Made by a program: the position numbers and the translations under genes. Source: Nitrososphaerales archaeon TH703 (GTDB lineage Archaea; Thermoproteota; Nitrososphaeria; Nitrososphaerales; Nitrososphaeraceae). Taken from it: 5,765 nt of DNA. Position 1 is the stretch's first letter. Each line of letters starts with the position of its first letter. Below the pieces are notes generated by a model. That model did not search any database and had not been told where the DNA came from. It saw only the letters and a list, made by a program, of their open reading frames with translations. Positions 1 through 5,178 of the stretch are shown one piece after another. The DNA lies in assembly GCA_014523525.1 (NCBI GenBank), contig JAATVL010000165.1, positions 1 through 5,765 on the forward strand, read 5' to 3'.

Positions 1-1
1 G

Positions 2-1204
2 ATAAACCAAGAAAATAATCAACAGGACTTGGAGCATCAGGAATACAACAAAGCTAAAGATCAAAATTATGGCTATAATAAGGAAAACCTTGGAATTAAC
101 GAATTAAACTTCAAAATTGAGAAAATACAGGCTGACATAGATAAGAAAATAGAAAAATTAAAAGATAAGGTACTAAACCGCGAGGATAATCAACGCCTCG
201 TGGAGCAAGAAGACAACAAAGCTAAAGACCATGATAACAACGATAACAACGATAACAAGGGGGCCGATCACAAGTCTTACGATGGTTATGGTTTTGATGG
301 TGGTAATGATAATAGTAATGGAAATGACAAGAGTGAAGACAGCTTTAATTTTGCTGCTACGGGTGATTTTGGCTGCTCAAGAAATACACAGGACACTGTA
401 GCAACTGTGGAGAGCAAAAAACCTGAGTTAGTTCTACCATTGGGAGACCTTTCGTATCATAGTACTGCTGATTGTTGGTTTGATGTAACATCACCTCTTA
501 AAGGTAAAATGATGATCACTTTAGGATACCATGACACAGAAGATGGAGCAGCAAAAATGAATCAGTATCTCAAAAGCTTTCAATTAGACAAACCATACTA
601 TTCTTATGATTACAATAAAGTGCATTTTCTTATCATGGCTTCACAATCTCCCTATACTGCAGGCACTGAGCAGTACAATTTTGTAAAACAAGACTTGGAA
701 AAATCATCTCAAAATAAAGATATTGATTGGATAGTAGTGACCAGCTATGGGCCATTTTATACATCACCAACAACACATAATGCTGAAAAAGATATGAGAA
801 ACATCTATCATCCGCTCTTTGAGAAATATGGAGTTGATCTTGTATTACAGGCACATAACCACAACTATCAGAGAACATATCCAATAGCATTTAATCCTGC
901 TGATAGTTCAAAACCAACCGTAATAAATGGCCCTGCTACAGGATCCAATGCCAATACTGATGGAACCGTTTTTGCGATAGTTGGAACTGGTGGAGAAGGA
1001 TTCTATCCATTACAAGGACAGCAACCTTATGTGGCCAAACAATTTGATGGCAAGTTTGGATTTTTGAATATCGACATTAGTAACGGTAATCCCTCCAGTA
1101 AACTGACTGGAACCTTTTATGATAATAAGGGCAACGTACAGGACGACTTTACAATTCAAAAAGAAACAAAAGGTAAAAAAGGGGAATCTAATCCAAATGT
1201 TTGA
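2..1204 (+). CDS. Calcineurin-like metallophosphoesterase, exported type, 5' end outside window, altered active site
   Basis: The reading frame is open to the left edge, so the N-terminus (probably a signal peptide) is missing; the TTG at 29 is not a convincing start. Numbering from that TTG: residues 1-60 are charged and helix-prone with a repeated NKAKD segment, 60-105 is an Asn/Asp/Gly-rich linker, and 107 to about 378 is a metallophosphoesterase domain of the purple-acid-phosphatase-like type. Visible motifs are GDFG (112-115), GDLSYH (139-144), GYHD (166-169), VVTSYGPFYTSP (around 240) and AHNHNYQR (275-282). The family consensus is GDxG, GDxxY, GNH(D/E), VxxHxPxY and GHxH. The Asn of GNHD is therefore Tyr167, the motif-IV His is Tyr240, and the Gly of GHxH is Ala275. 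The two Asp, Tyr143, His168 and both His of the last motif remain. By family it would hydrolyse phosphate esters outside the cell, but the loss of two metal-2 ligands makes activity uncertain. It converges on the SOD gene. Confidence 0.85.
   Translation: MNQENNQQDLEHQEYNKAKDQNYGYNKENLGINELNFKIEKIQADIDKKIEKLKDKVLNREDNQRLVEQEDNKAKDHDNNDNNDNKGADHKSYDGYGFDGGNDNSNGNDKSEDSFNFAATGDFGCSRNTQDTVATVESKKPELVLPLGDLSYHSTADCWFDVTSPLKGKMMITLGYHDTEDGAAKMNQYLKSFQLDKPYYSYDYNKVHFLIMASQSPYTAGTEQYNFVKQDLEKSSQNKDIDWIVVTSYGPFYTSPTTHNAEKDMRNIYHPLFEKYGVDLVLQAHNHNYQRTYPIAFNPADSSKPTVINGPATGSNANTDGTVFAIVGTGGEGFYPLQGQQPYVAKQFDGKFGFLNIDISNGNPSSKLTGTFYDNKGNVQDDFTIQKETKGKKGESNPNV
45..228 (+). repeat. Two exact 16-bp copies within the phosphoesterase 5' coding region
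   Basis: The 16-mer ACAACAAAGCTAAAGA occurs at 45-60 and again at 213-228, in the same reading frame. Both copies encode NKAKD, each preceded by a similar acidic/Gln stretch (EHQEY and VEQED). This is a remnant of an internal duplication in the charged N-terminal region, not a mobile element. Confidence 0.7.
233..259 (+). repeat. 9-bp in-frame tandem repeat, three copies, encoding Asp/Asn linker
   Basis: GATAACAAC is repeated at 233-241 and 242-250, with a third copy at 251-259 differing in the last base. It encodes (DNN)2-DNK at the start of the Asn/Asp/Gly-rich linker that tethers the phosphoesterase domain. In-frame slippage here would change linker length without breaking the gene. Confidence 0.8.
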
Positions 1205-1242
1205 ATCGTTCTAACTTTATAGAATTACCTTGATGCTATCAA

Positions 1243-1282
1243 ATCATATATCACATGATAAGCATCATATAACATGATAAGC
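1243..1282. repeat. Imperfect tandem direct repeat (21 and 19 bp) between convergent genes
   Basis: The first unit is 1243-1263 and the second 1264-1282. Both begin ATCATAT and end ACATGATAAGC; the second lacks two bases in the middle. It lies in the 169-bp gap between the convergent phosphoesterase and SOD genes. No function is visible. It may be simple slippage or a 3'-UTR element. Confidence 0.65.
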
Positions 1283-1332
1283 AATCAAAAATTCAATTTA
1301 TAACCTTCATAACGGATGATACTTGTTATTAT

Positions 1333-1366
1333 TCTTAATATCTTAATATCTTAATTATTAAAAAAA
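1333..1366 (-). terminator. Possible T-tract terminator of the SOD gene with 8-bp tandem repeats
   Basis: Seven A at 1360-1366 on the + strand give a T7 run on the minus strand, starting eight bases past the SOD stop codon (1376-1374). Archaeal transcription commonly ends at such T-rich tracts without a strong hairpin. Just beyond are three tandem 8-mers, TCTTAATA at 1333-1340 and 1341-1348 and TCTTAATT at 1349-1356. Assignment as terminator is inference from position. Confidence 0.45.
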
Positions 1367-1373
1367 TGTTTAT

Positions 1374-1997
1374 CTATTTGTTGACTTGATCGAACCTCTG
1401 TGAAATATCTTGCCAATTTATAACATTCCACCAAGCAGAAACGTAGTCAGGTCTTTTATTCTGATACTTGAGATAATAAGCATGTTCCCACACATCACAT
1501 CCTAAGAGTGGTATCAATCCCTCTGTTCGTGGACTTGTCTGATTTGGCATTGATTTGTATTCCACTTTCTTGGTTGATGGATTATATGCCAGCCATCCCC
1601 ATCCACTACCTTGAATCAACACCGTAGTAGAAGAGAATTTTTCCTTAAAGGCAGAAAAGCTTCCAAATGATTCATTTATTGCGTCTGCAATAGAGCCGCT
1701 CGGTTCCCCTCCGCCATTTGCTTTCATATTGTGCCAAAATATTCTATGGTTATCAAATCCTCCTCCATTAAAGTTGATAGCACTTTTTTGATCAGCTGGT
1801 ACTTGATCAAGGTTGGATAATATCTCTACAATATCCTTTTCCTGGATAGCGGATGGACATTTTTCAAGAGCGGCGTTAAGCTTATCTGTATACGTTTGAT
1901 GATGCTTAGTGTGATGAATTTCCATAGTCCTTGCGTCAATATGTGGTTCTAATGCATCATAACCATATGGTAACGGAGGTAATTCATATTTTCCCAT
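1374..1997 (-). CDS. sod: Superoxide dismutase, Fe/Mn family, Mn-type signature
   Basis: The product converts superoxide to oxygen and hydrogen peroxide in the cytosol; there is no signal peptide. At 207 residues it has the usual family length. Metal ligands are His28 (in IHHTKHH), His84 (in FDNHRIFW), Asp168 and His172 (in CDVWEHAYY). His32 and Tyr36 match the second-shell gateway residues. Gln153 in PNQTSP occupies the Mn-type Gln position, and the GGG run at 78-80 is also Mn-like, so manganese is the more likely metal. One oddity is Phe81-Asp82 where MnSODs usually read His-x before the ligand-bearing NH. The sequence reads closer to bacterial and mitochondrial MnSOD (NGGGEP, QGSGWGWL, GLIPLLG, NVINW) than to Sulfolobus-type FeSOD, as I recall those. 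The ATG at 1997 is a clear start with an AAGGA 12 bases upstream. Confidence 0.97.
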   Translation of the reverse strand: MGKYELPPLPYGYDALEPHIDARTMEIHHTKHHQTYTDKLNAALEKCPSAIQEKDIVEILSNLDQVPADQKSAINFNGGGFDNHRIFWHNMKANGGGEPSGSIADAINESFGSFSAFKEKFSSTTVLIQGSGWGWLAYNPSTKKVEYKSMPNQTSPRTEGLIPLLGCDVWEHAYYLKYQNKRPDYVSAWWNVINWQDISQRFDQVNK

Positions 1998-2009
1998 ATG
2001 TCTATTTTT

Positions 2010-2043
2010 TCCTTGTAATTATTAACTTTTACGTTATAAAAAA
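2010..2043 (-). promoter_or_regulatory. Proximal promoter and weak ribosome site of SOD
   Basis: On the minus strand, TTTTTTATAA (2043-2034) lies about 40 bases before the SOD ATG, which would put transcription start near 2011 with a leader of about 14 bases. AAGGA at 2014-2010 is a weak Shine-Dalgarno candidate, 12 bases from the ATG. If this TATA box is used, the AAGGA would sit at the very 5' end of the mRNA. Confidence 0.45.
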
Positions 2044-2082
2044 TATTCATGCAACTGGAAAATCAAGTCATAATATATGAAA

Positions 2083-2094
2083 TTTATAAAAGGT
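2083..2094 (-). promoter_or_regulatory. Alternative distal TATA box for SOD
   Basis: Minus-strand CCTTTTATAAAT contains a good archaeal TATA core (TTTATAAA, itself palindromic), about 90 bases before the SOD ATG. It would give a leader of about 60 bases that includes the AAGGA site. Sequence alone does not decide between this box and the proximal one. Confidence 0.35.
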
Positions 2095-2213
2095 TTTTAC
2101 AGGATGTCAATATCCATATTATCAATTGAGAATAGTAATAGATTCTCTATATCTAATATCCTCATATTTTGCTATTGATCTGCAACGTAAACTTCTAGTT
2201 ATTGGTTTCTTCC

Positions 2214-2486
2214 TCAATTAGAATTATCTTTTGATTCTGATTCCGATGGCGGTGGGGGTGGTGTGGGTTCTTCTTCTGATTGATTGGTTTCAGCAAGTGA
2301 CCTACTCAGAGAAGAAAAGGATGAGGGAGAGTTATCATCCGATTTGTCTGATATAGAAGCATTTGACAACGAGTTATTTAACAATGAACTATTTGACTGT
2401 GAAAAGGAATTTACAGCAAATGACGGAACCAAAACTAGGATAAAAGCTATTAATATTATCCTAAAAGTCATTCTGCCAGACATCAT
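2214..2486 (-). CDS. Small secreted Ser/Asn/Pro-rich protein of unknown function
   Basis: I do not recognise a family. The 90-residue product has a short basic N-terminus (MMSGRMTFR), a hydrophobic core at about 10-25 (IILIAFILVLVPSFAV) and a likely signal-peptidase region near 26-30. A Ser/Asn-rich stretch (31-70) follows, then an acidic patch, a PTPPPPP run (74-80) and a polar Ser/Glu/Lys tail. It is therefore probably exported or membrane-anchored and disordered. Four N-glycosylation sequons occur (Asn32, 37, 42, 68). Starts at 2486, 2483 and 2471 are all possible; the first is favoured by a TATA box 35 bases upstream. The opposite strand is also open (2284-2529), but only from a TTG and without protein-like features. 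The gene lies upstream of SOD on the same strand with a 216-base gap, so it is probably a separate unit. Confidence 0.6.
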   Translation of the reverse strand: MMSGRMTFRIILIAFILVLVPSFAVNSFSQSNSSLLNNSLSNASISDKSDDNSPSSFSSLSRSLAETNQSEEEPTPPPPPSESESKDNSN

Positions 2487-2516
2487 TAGTAGATCATTAA
2501 TTTTATGTACTATTGT

Positions 2517-2525
2517 AAATATAAA
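2517..2525 (-). promoter_or_regulatory. TATA box of the small secreted protein gene
   Basis: Minus-strand TTTATATTT is centred about 35 bases before the ATG at 2486, predicting transcription start near 2494 and a leader of under ten bases, as is common in these archaea. A second AT-rich box (CTTATAAAG, minus strand, near 2550-2558) lies farther out. Confidence 0.45.
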
Positions 2526-3294
2526 GTAGACTGTTTCCGACTCTATTTGACTTTATAAGCAAAATAGAAAGTGAAGAAAAAGAGCTATATCATAACTTTT
2601 AACAAAATAGTTCATATATTATTGAACACCGATATGAACATGTTCATTCCTGATATTTTTAGACTTTTTGAACTCGTTTAGCTATTTATTAAATCAAAGC
2701 AAGTTAACACAAGAGGTCAGAATTGTTGGGCCAGCCGTTGATCAATCTAATCTGAGATAATTTTTAGACTCGAATTTGATGGATACATTTTATTATCGAG
2801 CTTTCTGGATTCGCTATTTAATGCCAAATATGAGAAAGATGGAAAGTTATTAAAGTACAACGTTACTCTTATTCATATCAAAACAACCAAATTAAATAAT
2901 AAATAGCTGAGGGGAACTTAACATTTTATGACAATTTAGAGCTTTTCTGCAGGATGCCAGACTTTACTAAATATGTGAACTGATAGAATCACCATGCCGT
3001 ATCTTGGATATTTTTCTGCTGAGATCTGCGACTTCAGTACAATTCGTTCCAAATATGTTCTTTAGAACCAGGACAAAATAAAAATAGGGATTAAGATGTG
3101 ACCAGTGGGATTTGAAGCCTCTATTCGAATTCCTATTTTATGAGACTTCATATAATAAAGTGCAGATAGATCAAAATACTATTTGTGGTGCCGTAAACTA
3201 AAAGCAATAACAATAGCATCGGTGGGAGTACGGTCGGATCATAAACTAGTTGGCATCAACATGTAGATACGTCTTTAATAAACTAATAATGACT
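2526..3294. other. Long non-coding stretch, no convincing gene
   Basis: No frame here has a start, length and composition that I would call a gene. Short open stretches with some protein-like wording exist, for example + frame 2638-2760 (ending EVRIVGPAVDQSNLR) and a minus-strand run around 2963-3130 (containing TEVADLSRKISKIRHGDSI). Each lacks a good start and neither is recognised; they could be gene relics. The only clear structure is the half-site cluster near 2610-2673. The tail (3180-3294) is the 3' flank of the dehydrogenase gene, with a weak 5-bp inverted repeat (CCGTA/TACGG, 3191-3233) and no T-rich terminator. Confidence 0.6.
2610..2673. promoter_or_regulatory. Cluster of TGAAC/GTTCA half-sites with a perfect 14-bp palindrome
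   Basis: ATGAACATGTTCAT at 2634-2647 is a perfect 14-bp palindrome. The same 5-bp half-site occurs at 2610-2614 (GTTCA), 2623-2627 (TGAAC), 2635-2639 (TGAAC), 2642-2646 (GTTCA) and 2669-2673 (TGAAC). The first pair also faces inward as an inverted repeat. This resembles a multi-site operator for a dimeric regulator. It lies about 125 bases upstream of the small secreted protein gene, the only gene start nearby. The regulator is unknown. Confidence 0.4.
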
Positions 3295-4602
3295 TTACCG
3301 TGGCAATATTCTGAATATCTTACCTTGACCGATAGATACAACATACAGGTAGCCGTCTGGCCCTACTGTAAGATCGGTGACGGCGCCAAATCCGTCACCA
3401 AATACTATTTCTTCGGCTCCTATATTGATGGGATTCTCAATAAATTTTTCCCCAAGGACCTTAGGAAGTACAAGATCGTTTCTTTCATCACTCAATTTGA
3501 AGTGATATATTCGGCCGATGTGAACATCACCAACAAACATGTCATTTGTGTATTGCTCCCCTAATTTGTCACGATCGTAAAATACTAATGATGTCAGTCC
3601 TGTACTGTGAGCCCAAACTGCTTTAGGCTCTTCGTATTCTCCCCTGCCATTAAATGTTACTAATTTAGTGATATCAAATTTTTTTTGTGATTGAGAAAAA
3701 CCGTAAATATATTGCCATCCGCTATTAAATCCAGGATTTACTAGGTTTATCTCATCACCTTCTTGTGGCCCATTCTCTGTATCCCATAAGGTACCTGTTA
3801 TAGGATCAAAAGCCAATCCAAAACTGTTCCTTATACCGTATGCATAATACAATCTCAATGGCATAGAATTTCCCAATATCGCTTCTCCAACAGGCTCGCC
3901 TTCTTGTGTTATTCTTAAAATACCACTACGTCCATCAGCAACTATTCCACTGGCAAAGTTTTGAGTCTGTGTTGCTTGATAACCACTACTAAATGACCCA
4001 TCGATATCTCCTACTGGAATGTATATGTTCTCATCAGGACCAATCTCTATTGCCCCTCCGTTATGTCTGGGTCCGGGAACTGCAGGCAAATCCAAAAGAA
4101 GTGTAGGGTTTACAAGTTTGTCATCAACTAATTCATACCTGTAAAGGCGATTTCCCTCTGGCTCTTTACCTTTCCGATCGTCACCATCTTTACCAGATAT
4201 TTCAGTAAAGTAAAGGAAAACATACGTTTTGGAACTAGTTTTGAAAACAGCAATACCACACATTCCTCTTTCAACAGAGTTTGCCACGTCCACATCAAGC
4301 AATGGTTTTTCTAAAATTCTTCCGTTTACTACACGTATTACAGTTCCCTTGTCTTTCTCCAAGACAAGAAAGTCGTCAGGCCCGACAAAAGCCATAGTTG
4401 TAGGGGTGTCCAGTCCTTGTGCTACCTGTTCAACTTTAAGCCCAGAATTAAAGACATGTGGATGGACTGGACTTAAACTAAATGGCCGTTCTCTTAAATT
4501 TTCTTGACCATACGTCTGAGAAAAATAAATGGTAGAAAAACTGATTAAAGCGACGACACAGATAAGGATAATATAATTTCTGATAGTGGATTGAAAAAGC
4601 AA
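3295..4602 (-). CDS. PQQ-dependent glucose/sorbosone (aldose sugar) dehydrogenase-like protein, exported
   Basis: This is a six-bladed beta-propeller of the soluble glucose/sorbosone dehydrogenase family. Members oxidise aldoses or related alcohols with PQQ and calcium outside the membrane. Residues 1-32 form a signal peptide or membrane anchor (IILICVVALISFSTIYF) followed by TYGQ, a likely cleavage region. The domain spans about 55-434: GLDTPTTMAF (63-72), PGPRHNGGAIEIGPD with the presumed catalytic His180, AYGIRNSFGLAFDP (254-267) with the PQQ-contacting Arg258, LWDTENGPQEGDEINLV (272-288), VGDVHIGRIY (357-366) and the closing VTDLTVGPDGYLYVVS (408-423). The 435-residue length suits the aldose dehydrogenase subgroup. 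The only usable start is the TTG at 4602: a stop lies four codons upstream and the next Met is residue 70, inside the domain. Family membership is firm; the substrate, and whether the cell has PQQ, are unknown. Confidence 0.93.
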   Translation of the reverse strand: MLFQSTIRNYIILICVVALISFSTIYFSQTYGQENLRERPFSLSPVHPHVFNSGLKVEQVAQGLDTPTTMAFVGPDDFLVLEKDKGTVIRVVNGRILEKPLLDVDVANSVERGMCGIAVFKTSSKTYVFLYFTEISGKDGDDRKGKEPEGNRLYRYELVDDKLVNPTLLLDLPAVPGPRHNGGAIEIGPDENIYIPVGDIDGSFSSGYQATQTQNFASGIVADGRSGILRITQEGEPVGEAILGNSMPLRLYYAYGIRNSFGLAFDPITGTLWDTENGPQEGDEINLVNPGFNSGWQYIYGFSQSQKKFDITKLVTFNGRGEYEEPKAVWAHSTGLTSLVFYDRDKLGEQYTNDMFVGDVHIGRIYHFKLSDERNDLVLPKVLGEKFIENPINIGAEEIVFGDGFGAVTDLTVGPDGYLYVVSIGQGKIFRILPR

Positions 4603-4635
4603 ACTTGGATTTCAGTTTCACAGCAAGGCATAACC

Positions 4636-4646
4636 AATATTAATTT
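4636..4646 (-). promoter_or_regulatory. Candidate TATA box of the dehydrogenase gene
   Basis: Minus-strand AAATTAATATT lies about 38 bases before the TTG start at 4602, predicting a leader of roughly 11 bases. No Shine-Dalgarno motif is seen before the TTG, which fits a short-leader transcript. The match to a TATA consensus is only fair. Confidence 0.35.
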
Positions 4647-4651
4647 TCGTT

Positions 4652-4663
4652 CGTAATATTACG
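4652..4663. promoter_or_regulatory. Perfect 12-bp palindrome just upstream of the dehydrogenase promoter
   Basis: CGTAATATTACG is its own reverse complement. It sits directly upstream of the candidate TATA box of the dehydrogenase gene, in the position of the BRE/activator region, about 50 bases before its start. It could bind a dimeric regulator. AT-rich palindromes of this size also occur by chance, so this is a weak call. Confidence 0.3.
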
Positions 4664-4748
4664 GATTTTTTTGATTAAATTAGGGCGAAGAGAAACATAG
4701 TTCCTTAATAGTTGGCTATTTCAACCACCTTAATCGTTTTTTGGAATA

Positions 4749-4844
4749 ATGAGAGTTCAACTTGTTGATGATAATTCAGCTCATTTAGTGATAAATAACA
4801 ATCTAATAGAAAAAAAGTATATGTATTTTGTTAGACAATTATAA
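4749..4844 (+). pseudogene. Relic of a PNGase-like gene (partial copy of 5434-5466)
   Basis: Bases 4749-4781 match 5434-5466 of the downstream PNGase-like gene at 29 of 33 positions, including 17 identical bases in a row. Ten of 11 encoded residues agree (MRVQLVDD-N/K-SA), and three of the four mismatches are silent. The copy therefore evolved as coding sequence before it decayed. Afterwards the frame runs to a TAA at 4842-4844. The tail KKYMYFV may correspond to IHMCDVC of the intact gene, with the zinc Cys replaced. Upstream similarity fades at once and an in-frame TAA lies at 4731-4733. No catalytic part remains. It could be a remnant of a tandem paralogue or of a local duplication. Confidence 0.55.
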
Positions 4845-4857
4845 TATACCTAAACAC

Positions 4858-4909
4858 CAACTGGGACTATTGGTTGTTCTTGTTCATCACACCTGAGAAG
4901 TCCCAGTTG
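4858..4909. repeat. 11-bp perfect inverted repeat, 30-nt loop (hairpin)
   Basis: CAACTGGGACT at 4858-4868 is exactly complementary to AGTCCCAGTTG at 4899-4909, with 30 bases between. The arms are more GC-rich than their surroundings. It lies after the PNGase-like relic and about 30 bases before the TATA box at 4938. It could be an RNA hairpin, a terminator of the relic's transcript, or the pair of ends of a tiny decayed element. No flanking target-site duplication is evident. Confidence 0.6.
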
Positions 4910-4937
4910 AATTATATTTCTGGTTAGAATTGCTTAC

Positions 4938-4945
4938 TATAAATA
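4938..4945 (+). promoter_or_regulatory. TATA box upstream of the broken ORF and PNGase
   Basis: TATAAATA is a strong archaeal TATA core. Its centre lies about 24 bases before the ATG at 4965, the spacing expected for a leaderless transcript beginning at or near that ATG. If the small broken ORF and the PNGase-like gene are co-transcribed, this would be their promoter. Other TATA-like boxes, near 5132-5141 and at 5172-5179, could serve the PNGase gene alone. Confidence 0.4.
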
Positions 4946-4964
4946 CATTATCTTCAAAGATAAG

Positions 4965-5176
4965 ATGTCACAAGTATTTCCCAAAAGGAACATGAACCAC
5001 TTCATCTTTATTGTTAGCGGAATGCCGTCAAGGGTGAATTCAGTTGTTTCTGTTGTCGACCAAAAGATAATGAGCTTTTTGGTATAAGAGGAATAGAAAT
5101 AGACAATGTTTGTTCGGTCCTAACATGGATAACATATTATAACAGTGCGTTTCTAAAGCTTCATCCAGCACTATAA
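4965..5176 (+). pseudogene. Small unknown ORF, apparently split by a one-base frameshift
   Basis: The first frame runs from ATG 4965 (MSQVFPKRNMNHFIF...) and stops at 5085-5087. A second frame, without any start codon, continues with protein-like wording (ELFGIRGIEIDN, CSVLTWITYYNSAF) and stops at 5174-5176. Adding one A to the A4 run at 5062-5065 would join them as a 70-residue protein reading VVDQKDNELFGI across the junction. I do not recognise the family. The restored stop is two bases before the TTG start of the PNGase-like gene, as in a tight operon. It may be a real pseudogene, a sequencing or assembly indel, or chance open frames. Confidence 0.4.
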
Positions 5177-5178
5177 AT

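Larger units (their letters stand above)
4603..4964. other. Divergent intergenic region with promoter, gene relic and hairpin
   Basis: No intact gene is seen. The left third carries the promoter side of the dehydrogenase gene, the middle a relic of a PNGase-like gene, and the right third an inverted repeat followed by a TATA box facing right. These are listed separately. Nothing else is supported. Confidence 0.6.

Noticed and set aside
29..31. TTG as the true start of the phosphoesterase
   Set aside because: The frame continues open to the window edge with the same Gln/Asn-rich composition, and a signal peptide would be expected upstream.
633..890. Minus-strand open frame of 85 codons
   Set aside because: It lies wholly inside the phosphoesterase gene, crosses its conserved motifs and has no recognisable protein features.
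2128..2147. 6-bp inverted repeat GAGAAT/ATTCTC with 8-nt loop
   Set aside because: It is short, in AT-rich DNA, with no T-tract or promoter relation; not distinguishable from chance.
2284..2529. Plus-strand open frame of 81 codons from a TTG
   Set aside because: It is antisense to the small secreted protein, which has an ATG, a signal peptide and a well-placed TATA box. The plus frame has none of these.
2638..2760. Plus frame ending EVRIVGPAVDQSNLR, considered as a gene fragment
   Set aside because: There is no ATG, it is short, no family is recognised, and it overlaps the half-site cluster. I could not separate it from chance.
2963..3130. Minus-strand frame containing TEVADLSRKISKIRHGDSI, considered as a gene relic
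   Set aside because: It has no start codon, no recognised family and no promoter. It remains only a possible relic.
3100..3145. tRNA-like wording on the minus strand (TTCAAATCCCAC, resembling a T-arm and 3' end)
   Set aside because: The T-stem does not pair (the conserved G before TTCAAAT is C), no matching 5' acceptor, D-arm or anticodon arm is present, and no CCA follows. At best it is a tRNA-end remnant.
3250..3564. Plus-strand open frame of 104 codons
   Set aside because: Most of it is antisense to the conserved C-terminal propeller blade of the sugar dehydrogenase.
4229..4507. Plus-strand open frame of 92 codons
   Set aside because: It is antisense to the N-terminal part of the sugar dehydrogenase, with no independent support.
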